From assembly GCA_025453305.1 (NCBI GenBank), contig JALOQO010000007.1:1-13401 (forward strand): a stretch of DNA of 13,401 bases, read 5' to 3'. The notes beneath the pieces were generated by a model, which ran no database searches, had not been told where the DNA came from, and saw only the letters and a list, made by a program, of their open reading frames with translations. This document shows, piece by piece, positions 1 to 6,297 of this stretch (the stretch's first letter is position 1; each line of letters opens with the position of its first letter). A program made the translations under genes and the position numbers. The stretch is from Patescibacteria group bacterium (GTDB taxonomy: Bacteria; Patescibacteriota; Saccharimonadia; Saccharimonadales; CAIOMD01).

Positions 1-1
1 T

Positions 2-547
2 TTAATTGTTTTTAGTATTAGTGGCTCTGGTCTTGCTCAACAACAAGAAGGCGTCACAGCAAGCGACCTACAGCCCCAGGTTGGTGGTAGTAGCCTTCAG
101 CAAAACCAACAATCGCAGCAAACATCACCAGTCACCGATAACGCCGGTGCAAGCACTATTCAAAACGCACCAGATCAAGAACTATCCGTAGAAGGGCAAC
201 CACAACCTGTTCCAGAAGATACTAATAGTTCAACTAGGTGGCTAGTACTTTTTGTAATATTTTTTGGCCTATTGGTGTTTCCAACGGCACTCTATGTTTA
301 TGACCTAAATAAAAAAGGTAAGTTACAAGACAGTCCCCACCTTAAAAAAGATATAAAACCGGCAATAACTAAAGATTTAAAAAAAGAAGATCAACAAGAA
401 ACGCCTGAATCTGAAACAACAACTATAGCAACAGACAAAGAACCAGAGCAAGTGGTTGTATCAACCGCCCCCGAACCTAAGCCAAAAACTAAAAAAAAGA
501 AAAGCAAAAAATCAAACAAAGTAAAAAGAGGCAAAAAGAAAAAATAG
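2..547 (+). CDS. Partial single-pass membrane protein with lysine-rich tail (3' end only)
   Basis: The reading frame is open from the first complete codon at position 2 to a TAG at 545-547, so the true start lies upstream of the window. About 181 codons are visible. The first residues (LIVFSISGSGLAQQQ) resemble the end of a signal peptide or membrane helix. A Gln/Ser/Pro-rich region follows, then a clear transmembrane helix starting at about visible residue 80 (WLVLFVIFFGLLVF), then about 80 residues of Lys/Glu/Pro-rich tail ending in a run of lysines (KVKRGKKKK). By the positive-inside rule the tail should be cytoplasmic and the Gln-rich part outside. I recognise no family. The gene converges on jag with a repeat-filled spacer between. 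An internal TTG at 272 could start a shorter product, but the upstream frame has coherent composition and a sensible topology. Confidence 0.7.
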   Translation, partial: LIVFSISGSGLAQQQEGVTASDLQPQVGGSSLQQNQQSQQTSPVTDNAGASTIQNAPDQELSVEGQPQPVPEDTNSSTRWLVLFVIFFGLLVFPTALYVYDLNKKGKLQDSPHLKKDIKPAITKDLKKEDQQETPESETTTIATDKEPEQVVVSTAPEPKPKTKKKKSKKSNKVKRGKKKK

Positions 548-549
548 TA

Positions 550-705
550 TTTTGTATTTCGTTATTGGGAGCTGAAGTTTAGATGTTAGGTGTTGGATGT
601 TAGGTTATTGGTTATAGGTTCTATAGCGAGCTGTGATGCCTTAATACAATCTACTAAGTACGATATACGAAACACTATCTACGATATCCTGCCCCCTAAT
701 ATCTA
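550..705. repeat. Degenerate TTAGATGTTGG-type repeat spacer between convergent genes
   Basis: The spacer between the partial gene and jag is built from short degenerate units. Positions 580-590 (tagatgttagg) match the reverse complement of 695-705 at 10 of 11 bases. Positions 550-564 match the reverse complement of 658-672 at about 11 of 15. Both pairs are inverted but they interleave rather than nest, so a single simple hairpin is not formed. The right unit begins exactly at the jag TAG stop. The 582-607 portion also resembles the left arm of the S23 cassette at 5870 (about 21 of 26). No U-tract terminator is obvious on either strand. Confidence 0.5.
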
Positions 706-1164
706 TTCGCTGGTTTCTGGTTTGGTTAGAACAACATGCCTATCTCGACCCTCGCCTTCGCTGTGAGTTTCTAGCTCGTATTCAGAAGCAACCTTATGTA
801 CAACCCGCCTATCGGCCGGGTTCATAGGTTTTAGGTGCATTGGTTCGCCCGTTTCTTTAACTTTTTGCATCCATTCTACTGCCATATCAGCTATTTTATC
901 TTGATGATGTTTTTTGTATTCTGCAATATCAATATTTACCCTGGTGTATTCTAATTCTTTGCTTTTAAGTGCCATGCTTAGAATATATTGCAAAGATCGT
1001 ATCGTTTCGCCCCTTTGACCAATCAAAAAACCGTTCATATGAGTGCTGGGTACAGAAAGTTGGATAACCTCGTCTTCGGTAGTTACATGAACATCGGTGT
1101 TAAGCCCAAAAAACGATAATAAGTCTTCTAGGTACTTTTTTGCAAATATTACTGACTCGTCCAT
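703..1164 (-). CDS. jag: Jag/KhpB-like RNA-binding protein (KH + R3H)
   Basis: A 153-residue single-strand nucleic-acid-binding protein. The KH domain occupies roughly residues 30-80 with the loop IGQRG at 48-52 (GxxG). The R3H domain follows at about 90-150 with the signature R119-x3-H123 in NPADRRVVH. It lacks the N-terminal Jag_N region found in Firmicutes members, so it is a minimal KH-R3H version. In other bacteria KhpB binds RNA and affects cell elongation and division; that role is inferred from the family here. It sits directly downstream of yidC, the classic position. It has a perfect Shine-Dalgarno (AGGAGGTGA, complement of 1174-1182) nine bases before the ATG, which fixes this start and overlaps the yidC stop. 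Confidence 0.95.
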   Translation of the reverse strand: MDESVIFAKKYLEDLLSFFGLNTDVHVTTEDEVIQLSVPSTHMNGFLIGQRGETIRSLQYILSMALKSKELEYTRVNIDIAEYKKHHQDKIADMAVEWMQKVKETGEPMHLKPMNPADRRVVHKVASEYELETHSEGEGRDRHVVLTKPETSE

Positions 1165-1173
1165 AATCTTTTA

Positions 1174-1182
1174 TCACCTCCT
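1174..1182 (-). promoter_or_regulatory. jag ribosome binding site embedded in the yidC 3' end
   Basis: Read on the minus strand this is AGGAGGTGA. It encodes the terminal Arg-Arg and the TGA stop of YidC and is also a full anti-SD complement nine bases from the jag ATG. Translation of jag is therefore probably coupled to yidC. It is the strongest ribosome binding site in the window. Confidence 0.85.
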
Positions 1183-2175
1183 CTTTTTACCTTTAGTTCG
1201 TTTTTTTCCGGATTTATTTTTTGTTTTTGAGTTTTTTGTAGAGATGATTTCTTGATCTGGTTGATCGTTTTCTTGCTTGATATAAGTTTTAACCGTACCG
1301 CTAGACATTTTTTTAACTTTCACTTGATCGGTGTCGGGTGTTGATTCCATTTCGCTTACATCTTTTCTTAAGATTCTTCTTTGCTGGAAAATAGCCACCA
1401 GGCTACCAACTAACCAATATAAAGACAACGCAGATGCTAGATTAATAGCGACCACAAACAACATAAAAGGAATAATATATAAGGTAAATTTACTTGTAGC
1501 CGCCTGGATTTCGGTCTGGTCGACTTCTTTGCCTTGGCTGCTGTCTTTTAAGATTTGCCTTAATCCCCGCGCATCTTTATCGGTCATTAGTAACTGTTTA
1601 CTTTGGTAAAACTGCGAGGCTACACTAGCTATGACCAATATCATCGCAGGTAAATATAAAGTGCCAGATTCTATGGCTGGTTTAGATAGGTCTATAAAAC
1701 CTAAAAACACATAATTTAACTTATTAATATCGGTGGCTAGTTCTTGAATAAAAGGTAGTTCAGCTACCCACCAATATGCGTTGGTAATGATTTTTTCTGG
1801 TTCATTAATAATTGTATTTATGGCAAAAAACAACGCCAAGAGAATAGGAATTTGGGCAAATAAAATTCCTATAGATGCAAGAGGTTTTATTTCCCTCTCT
1901 TTATAGAGCTCCATCATTAACGCATATTCTTTTTGCTTATCACCGGCAGCCTGTTTTTTTATTTTCTTTATTTCTGGCTGCAATTTGCGCATAGCCATTG
2001 TGTGATGTAGCTGCTTTTTTAACAATGGATAAAGTGCGAGTCTTACAATTATGGTAAATATAATTATTGCAACACCAAGATTATGCCCCGGAAGTAGTGC
2101 AATAATAATTATTAACAGGTTAAAAATAGGTCGCGCAATTAGCGCATTAAAAACACTGCCTATAAATTGAAACAT
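1174..2175 (-). CDS. yidC: YidC/Oxa1 membrane protein insertase
   Basis: A 333-residue inner-membrane insertase that inserts and folds membrane proteins alone or with SecYEG. Hydrophobic segments fall at about residues 17-53, 98-123, 171-190 and 231-264. The conserved arginine of the hydrophilic groove is probably R45 in TIIVRLALYPLLKKQ. The basic cytoplasmic loop (KLQPEIKKIKKQ, about 64-75) and the closing helix with LYWLVGSLVAIFQQRRIL are typical. It is of the short Gram-positive/CPR type without the large periplasmic domain. The C-terminal 50 residues are strongly basic (ending KKRTKGKKRR) and likely contact the ribosome. The gene starts 25 bases after rnpA with no clear Shine-Dalgarno and leads into jag 9 bases after its TGA. 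Confidence 0.96.
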   Translation of the reverse strand: MFQFIGSVFNALIARPIFNLLIIIIALLPGHNLGVAIIIFTIIVRLALYPLLKKQLHHTMAMRKLQPEIKKIKKQAAGDKQKEYALMMELYKEREIKPLASIGILFAQIPILLALFFAINTIINEPEKIITNAYWWVAELPFIQELATDINKLNYVFLGFIDLSKPAIESGTLYLPAMILVIASVASQFYQSKQLLMTDKDARGLRQILKDSSQGKEVDQTEIQAATSKFTLYIIPFMLFVVAINLASALSLYWLVGSLVAIFQQRRILRKDVSEMESTPDTDQVKVKKMSSGTVKTYIKQENDQPDQEIISTKNSKTKNKSGKKRTKGKKRR

Positions 2176-2200
2176 ATTAACTATTATTGTATCACGAAAT

Positions 2201-2539
2201 TTATTGTATCTGTTCTAAATAACTAATAATCGTATTTTCTAGTTCGGTCTGGGGCATGGTTGCCACTATATCGTTTACCACAATAACTACAAAATCGTGG
2301 TTTTCTAGGTACTGTGGACCATGAATTCTGATAATTTCGTAAATACGGCGCCTAATTCGATTTCTTTTGGGTGCTGATTTAGTAATTTTTTTGCTTACAA
2401 CTACCGATGCTCTGTACTTGGTAGTACGACTGTTTTTTATATATCTAATATTAAAATAAGCACCTCTTAGAACTTTGCCCTTTTTTAATACATATCTAAT
2501 TGAATTTAAGCCAATAAATCTATGTTCTTTAGAAATCAA
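2201..2539 (-). CDS. rnpA: Ribonuclease P protein component
   Basis: A 112-residue protein subunit of RNase P, which supports the catalytic RNA in tRNA 5'-end maturation. The diagnostic basic helix is KSAPKRNRIRRRIYE (residues about 54-68), containing the RNR motif, preceded by VVVSKKITK. Length is normal for the family. The start is TTG at 2539: an in-frame TAA lies three codons upstream and no ATG or GTG precedes the conserved region, so TTG is the only conventional start. A weak AAGG lies about a dozen bases before it. It is downstream of rpmH (109-base gap containing a hairpin) and upstream of yidC. Confidence 0.95.
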   Translation of the reverse strand: MISKEHRFIGLNSIRYVLKKGKVLRGAYFNIRYIKNSRTTKYRASVVVSKKITKSAPKRNRIRRRIYEIIRIHGPQYLENHDFVVIVVNDIVATMPQTELENTIISYLEQIQ

Positions 2540-2590
2540 ATTATTTTATAACCTTATCTTTAATTTATAGCATCTATTTACAATTATAGC

Positions 2591-2620
2591 TAAAAATAAC
2601 CGCCATTGTTGGAGGTTATT
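2591..2620 (-). terminator. Hairpin between rpmH and rnpA, possible weak terminator or attenuator
   Basis: Outer stem AATAACC (2595-2601) pairs with GGTTATT (2614-2620). After one G/A mismatch, CC pairs with GG around the loop ATTGTT. On the minus strand the hairpin is followed by TTATTTTTAG. It lies about 30 bases beyond the rpmH stop, so it could reduce readthrough from rpmH into rnpA or stabilise the rpmH message. The stem is AT-rich, so strong termination is not expected. Confidence 0.45.
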
Positions 2621-2648
2621 AAATATTATATTTATAAACAATCAAATA

Positions 2649-2786
2649 CTAACCAGAAGCTCGAACTCGGCCCTTTAATCGCCGTCTTTTTAAAGTTAAT
2701 CTACCAGCCCTGGTAGACATTCGCTTTAAAAATCCATGGGCTTTAGCGCGTTTGCGGACTTTTGGTTGATAAGTTCTTTTAGGCAT
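2649..2786 (-). CDS. rpmH: 50S ribosomal protein L34 (bL34)
   Basis: A 45-residue, very basic protein beginning [19 protein letters not shown] and continuing [20 protein letters not shown], the canonical bL34 sequence, ending VRASG before a TAG at 2649-2651. It is a large-subunit protein that contacts 23S rRNA. It heads the minus-strand rpmH-rnpA-yidC-jag cluster and is divergent from dnaA, the ancestral arrangement next to the bacterial origin. Length and all conserved residues look normal. No good Shine-Dalgarno is visible before the ATG. Confidence 0.97.
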   Translation of the reverse strand: MPKRTYQPKVRKRAKAHGFLKRMSTRAGRLTLKRRRLKGRVRASG

Positions 2787-3090
2787 AACTAATAGAATAC
2801 TTTAACACAGCCCCACACTATATTCAAGTTTTCAACAGTTGTATTAATGGTTTGTATTATTCACATAGTTTTTGTTAATAATTTGATACAAATATCCACA
2901 TATCTACCACGCTTTTCCACTATTTTACAGATTAAATATTTATATGTGTATAACTTTACCCCTGTTCAAGATATTACTAATATAAGGTTTGTAGTTTGTA
3001 AAATTGACTGTGGATAACTTACATGTAATTGGTTATCATATAACTAATCGCATATAGAAAAATCTTATTAGCTGGAGGGTAATTATTTAA
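2787..3090. other. rpmH-dnaA divergent intergenic region with DnaA-box-like sites (possible oriC part 1)
   Basis: A 304-base AT-rich spacer. A perfect DnaA box (TTATCCACA) lies on the minus strand at 3009-3017. One-mismatch boxes lie at 2892-2900 (ATATCCACA, +) and 2945-2953 (TTATACACA, -). The perfect box overlaps a TTGACT (3004-3009) that could be part of a dnaA promoter, though I could not find a well-placed -10 for it; autoregulation by DnaA is plausible. GGAGGG at 3074-3079 is the dnaA ribosome binding site. The rpmH promoter must also lie here, but I see only weak matches. Confidence 0.6.
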
Positions 3091-4464
3091 ATGCAAGACG
3101 ATACACTGTGGCAAGCTATACTAGGAGAAGTAGAGCTTTCAGTTACCCGTGGCAGCTATGTTACCTGGTTTAAAAACACCAAAGTTTTAAGGAGTGAAAA
3201 CGATAAGCTAGTTATAGGTGTAGCTAATATATTCACCAAGCAACAGCTAGAAACCAAGTTTAAACCCCTATTAGACGAACTTGTAGAAAAATATGCCCAC
3301 CCCGGTTTGAGATTAGAATTTAAACCCCACTCAATCGCTGCCCACGGTAAAGATAATACCAAAAACAACCAGGTTGTTTTTACGGTAAACTCTAAACAAA
3401 CAAGTATTACGCCCAAAAATACAGTGAGTAGCTTTTCGCATTCTTATCGTAAGGGTATTAACGATAGATATACTTTTGATAATTTTATAGTTGGCTCTAA
3501 CAACGAACTTGCCTATGCTGCATGCCAAGCAATCGCCACCAATCCGGGAACAAAGTATAACCCCCTTTTTGTTTACGGAGGTGTTGGGCTTGGTAAAACA
3601 CATCTTATACAGGCAGTAGGCAATGCAATTATTGTCCAAAAACCAGACGCTCGTGTTGTTTATGTTAGTAGCGAGCAGTTTGTTCAAGAGTTTTTAGAGG
3701 CGATTAGATATAAAAAAATCACTGATTTTGCAGGTCATTACAGAAGTGCGGATGTCTTAATAGTAGATGATCTACAATTTATTGCTGGCAAAGAAAAAAC
3801 GCAAGAAGAGTTTTTTCATACATTTAATGCTCTACACCAGGCAAATAAGCAAATAATAATAAGTAGTGATAAACCTCCCAAAAACATTCCAACTCTAGAG
3901 GAAAGACTAAGGAGCCGGTTTGAATGGGGAATGATAGTAGATATAGGAACGCCCGATTTTGAAACAAGGTGTGCGATTTTACAAAACAAAGCTAATCAAA
4001 ACGAAATTGAATTACCTCAAGATGTTATAGAGTTTTTAGCTAATCATTTTCAGAGTAATGTAAGAGAACTAGAAGGATCTTTAAACCAGTTATTGGCTTT
4101 TTGTGAGATGCGTAACATTGAGCCTGATGTAAATGTGGCTATTGGAGTTTTCGGTAGCGTAAAATCACGGCCAAAACATATATCCGTGAAACAGATTATT
4201 GAGAAAACAGCAAAACAATACAGTATTAGTATAGATGAAATTGTAAGCCCTAAAAGAGACAAAGATATTGTTGTCCCAAGACAAGTAGCTATGTATTTAT
4301 TAAGAAGCGAGCTACATTTAAGTTTTCCTAAAATAGCTCAAGAATTAGGTCGTAAAGATCACACCACTGCTATACATTCTGTAGAAAAGATCGAGAAAGA
4401 ACTTCATTTTGACAACTTGCTTAAAGAAAATGTTAACGAAATTAAGGAACGACTTTATGCGTAG
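3091..4464 (+). CDS. dnaA: Chromosomal replication initiator DnaA
   Basis: A 457-residue AAA+ initiator that binds DnaA boxes, melts oriC and loads the helicase. Domain I (about 1-85) is recognisable by LWQAILGEVELSVTRGSYVTWF. A short variable linker follows. The AAA+ domain begins near residue 120 with the Walker A motif GGVGLGKTH (163-171) and Walker B VLIVDDLQF (222-230). RLRSRFEWG provides the sensor/arginine region. The C-terminal DnaA-box-binding helix carries the signature GRKDHTTAIHS (420-430). All catalytic residues are intact and length is typical. A GGAGGG Shine-Dalgarno eleven bases before the ATG supports the start. It is flanked on both sides by clusters of DnaA-box-like sequence. 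Confidence 0.98.
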   Translation: MQDDTLWQAILGEVELSVTRGSYVTWFKNTKVLRSENDKLVIGVANIFTKQQLETKFKPLLDELVEKYAHPGLRLEFKPHSIAAHGKDNTKNNQVVFTVNSKQTSITPKNTVSSFSHSYRKGINDRYTFDNFIVGSNNELAYAACQAIATNPGTKYNPLFVYGGVGLGKTHLIQAVGNAIIVQKPDARVVYVSSEQFVQEFLEAIRYKKITDFAGHYRSADVLIVDDLQFIAGKEKTQEEFFHTFNALHQANKQIIISSDKPPKNIPTLEERLRSRFEWGMIVDIGTPDFETRCAILQNKANQNEIELPQDVIEFLANHFQSNVRELEGSLNQLLAFCEMRNIEPDVNVAIGVFGSVKSRPKHISVKQIIEKTAKQYSISIDEIVSPKRDKDIVVPRQVAMYLLRSELHLSFPKIAQELGRKDHTTAIHSVEKIEKELHFDNLLKENVNEIKERLYA

Positions 4465-4762
4465 TTTAGGGAATGGGGATTGGGTAATGGGTAATGGGAA
4501 TATTATGTTCTTATATTGTGGAGGGGGTGTGCAAAGGCCTGTTTATAAAAAGTGGATATTTAATAGTATTTATACACACAACCCACACATTTTATTAATA
4601 TATATTGGATTTAATTATTTATACACTTTTCTTTACCCACAATTTTCACAGTATTTGCACAATAAATATGTTCAAATACAATCTGTTAATAATCATTTTT
4701 ACACATTTTACACAGGTACTATAACAACAACTATATATAACTAAGAAAGGATTTATTTAGTT
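4465..4762. other. dnaA-dnaN intergenic region, candidate oriC (part 2)
   Basis: A 298-base non-coding stretch. It starts with a GGGTAATGG-type repeat (4467-4499) and is then very AT-rich. DnaA-box-like sites on the plus strand are 4570-4578 (TTATACACA), 4619-4627 (TTATACACT), 4633-4641 (TTACCCACA), 4642-4650 (ATTTTCACA), 4653-4661 (ATTTGCACA), and a perfect tandem pair of TTTTACACA at 4697-4705 and 4706-4714. A minus-strand site is at 4551-4559. Sites spaced 9-14 bases and all in one orientation, next to an AT-rich run at about 4590-4622 that could be the unwinding element, fit an origin. AAAGGA at about 4745-4750 is the dnaN ribosome binding site. Confidence 0.65.
4467..4499 (+). repeat. 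GGGTAATGG short tandem repeat after dnaA
   Basis: Directly after the dnaA TAG the sequence runs through GGGAATGGGGATTGGG and then two copies of TAATGGG, i.e. heptamer-like units. It resembles the short tandem repeats that decorate intergenic regions of some bacteria. It is of the same G/T/A-only character as the spacers at 580-615 and 5858-5890, which also begin at gene ends. Confidence 0.5.
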
Positions 4763-5857
4763 ATGAAACTTCAGGTAACCCAAGAAAATCTATCAAAAGC
4801 ATTATCAAATGTAGCAAAGATAGCTATGGCAAATAAAAATCCATTGCCAATACTAAATAATGTATTAATTCAAACCATAGAAGGTAGATTAAGTTTGTCG
4901 GCAACTAATCTAGAAATAGCAGTTACCGAAAAAATAGGATCAAAAGTTTCTAGTGAAGGTTCTATAACGGTGCCCGCAAGATTGATGCAAGAATATATAT
5001 CTAGTTTACCAAGCGGGGTTCTAGATCTAGAACTAGACAATAATAAATTAAAAATTATTACAGATCAATATAGTTCAACTATCAATGGCGTACTATCAGA
5101 CGAGTTCCCGTCTTTCCCTGTTTTAGAGCCTAATGTTTCTTGGGTAATACCTATAAAGGAATTTAAAAAAGGTTTACAACAAGTTGTTTTTGCAGCTAGT
5201 AGTGACGAAACAAGACCTGTTTTAACAGGAGTTTATCTACACACTTTAGATGGATGGATATATGCAGCAGCTACCGATAGCTACAGGTTGTCAGAAAAGA
5301 AATTAATGAAAAGTAACCAGGATATTTCTATGTTAGTTCCGGCAAATGCAATCCAAGAATTATTAAGAATATTACCCGATAGTGATGATAAACTAACCGT
5401 TAGTGCCGATAATCAACAGGTGTTATTTAAAGCCGGAGAAATAGAACTTGTAACAAGATTAATTGACGCCACCTACCCTGATTATAAAAAACTTATCCCA
5501 AAAAGTTACACTACAACAGCTACCCTACAAAGAGATGAATTAATATCAATAACTAAAGTATCAGCTTTATTTGCCAGAGAATCGGCGGGCAGTATCACTC
5601 TAAAAGTAGATGTTATTGATAAATCGGTTAGTATTAATTCTATTGCGTCGCAGTTGGGTGAAAACTCATCGAAAGCTAGCGCTACTGTAGATGGTAGTGG
5701 TGATGTAACTTTAAATTCCAGGTATTTGCTTGATGTATTAAATGTATTAAATGCAAAAGAGGTTACAATAAGTTTTAACGGCAAATTAGAGCCATTTGTG
5801 GTAACTAGTACAGATGCCAAAGATCAAGTTTATATTGTAATGCCCCTAAAGAGTTAG
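4763..5857 (+). CDS. dnaN: DNA polymerase III beta subunit (sliding clamp)
   Basis: A 364-residue clamp that dimerises around DNA and tethers the replicative polymerase. It begins MKLQVTQENLSKALSNVAKIA and shows the usual NPLPILNNVLI (residues about 26-36), the FPVLE segment, TRPVLTGVYL in the second domain, ATDSYRLS, and the terminal VMPLKS strand typical of clamps. Three similar clamp domains of about 120 residues fit the length. AAAGGA before the ATG supports the start. It is downstream of the candidate origin and upstream of the inserted S23 gene; in most bacteria recF would follow directly. Confidence 0.97.
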   Translation: MKLQVTQENLSKALSNVAKIAMANKNPLPILNNVLIQTIEGRLSLSATNLEIAVTEKIGSKVSSEGSITVPARLMQEYISSLPSGVLDLELDNNKLKIITDQYSSTINGVLSDEFPSFPVLEPNVSWVIPIKEFKKGLQQVVFAASSDETRPVLTGVYLHTLDGWIYAAATDSYRLSEKKLMKSNQDISMLVPANAIQELLRILPDSDDKLTVSADNQQVLFKAGEIELVTRLIDATYPDYKKLIPKSYTTTATLQRDELISITKVSALFARESAGSITLKVDVIDKSVSINSIASQLGENSSKASATVDGSGDVTLNSRYLLDVLNVLNAKEVTISFNGKLEPFVVTSTDAKDQVYIVMPLKS

Positions 5858-5860
5858 GGG

Positions 5861-5895
5861 TTGGATATTAGATGCTGGATGTTAGATAATAGATA
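5861..5895 (+). repeat. Left inverted-repeat arm of the S23 cassette
   Basis: It starts four bases after the dnaN TAG and ends one base before the S23 ATG. Its core at 5861-5881 matches the right arm at 19 of 21, and the whole arm at 29 of 35. It is built from TTAGATG-like units. No Shine-Dalgarno is visible in it, so initiation of the S23 gene may depend on coupling to dnaN or on the structure. Confidence 0.75.
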
Positions 5896-5896
5896 G

Positions 5897-6253
5897 ATGA
5901 TAAAATCATTTACTGATTTAAATGTTTGGCAAGAAGGACATTCGTTAACACTTGAAATATATAAAGTTTGCAAAAATTTTCCCAAAGAAGAAGTTTATGG
6001 ATTATCGTCTCAACTTAAACGAGCGGCTATCTCGATAACTTCTAATATATCTGAAGGTTTTGGAAGGTCTAGCTCAAAAGACCGGCATCATTTTTGGGTG
6101 ATGGCTGATGGCTCTTGCTACGAAGTTAAAAACCAACTAATACTAGCTAGAGATTTAAAATATATATCAATAGCTGAATACCAATCATTATTATTAAAAG
6201 AGGATAATACTCACAAACTTTTGCACGGACTATTAAGGTCACATAATGTCTAG
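5897..6253 (+). CDS. Four helix bundle protein, S23 / rRNA intervening-sequence family
   Basis: A 118-residue protein of the 23S rRNA-intervening-sequence (S23, four-helix-bundle) family. Recognisable family residues are F5-x-DLNVWQ (5-12), YKVCKNFPKEEVYGL (22-36), SQLKRAAISITSNISEGFGR (38-57), and a helix with HFWVMADGSCYEVKNQLILA. The fold is four helices without enzymatic motifs. The molecular function of the family is not established; members occur inside rRNA intervening sequences, and a relative (Avd) is an accessory protein of diversity-generating retroelements. There is no reverse transcriptase here. It sits between dnaN and recF, is flanked by an inverted repeat, and its stop lies in the right arm. 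The recF ATG is 44 bases beyond the stop. Confidence 0.9.
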   Translation: MIKSFTDLNVWQEGHSLTLEIYKVCKNFPKEEVYGLSSQLKRAAISITSNISEGFGRSSSKDRHHFWVMADGSCYEVKNQLILARDLKYISIAEYQSLLLKEDNTHKLLHGLLRSHNV

Positions 6254-6281
6254 TATCAAGCATCCAACATCTAATATCAAA
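6247..6281 (+). repeat. Right inverted-repeat arm of the S23 cassette
   Basis: Complement of the left arm at 29 of 35 positions. It contains the S23 stop codon (6251-6253) and ends 16 bases before the recF ATG, so pairing could influence recF initiation or create a processing site. Confidence 0.75.
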
Positions 6282-6297
6282 TATCCATGGTCCGTTG

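Larger units (their letters stand above)
5861..6281 (+). mobile_element. S23 cassette: four-helix-bundle gene enclosed by 35-bp inverted repeats
   Basis: The two arms 5861-5895 and 6247-6281 are complementary at 29 of 35 positions with no gaps. The S23 ATG follows the left arm by one base and the S23 TAG stop lies inside the right arm. In RNA the arms would pair and hold the whole gene in the loop, the same architecture as 23S rRNA intervening sequences that encode this protein family. It interrupts the usual dnaN-recF junction. I see no transposase, recombinase or target-site duplication, so mobility is inference. It could also be a vertically inherited gene with decayed repeat flanks. Confidence 0.45.

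Noticed and set aside
6..191. Open frame of 61 codons at the left edge
   Set aside because: It overlaps, in another frame, the longer open frame that runs from the window edge to 547 and has a coherent membrane-protein composition.
4467..4499. Possible CRISPR-like repeat
   Set aside because: Units are short and contiguous with no unique spacers; no cas gene is in the window.
4409..4744. Open frame covering the dnaA end and the dnaA-dnaN spacer
   Set aside because: It overlaps the dnaA 3' end out of frame, has no ribosome binding site or family resemblance, and covers the repeat tract and DnaA-box array.
5897..6253. Diversity-generating retroelement accessory (Avd)
   Set aside because: The protein is S23-like, but there is no reverse transcriptase, template repeat or variable repeat in the window.
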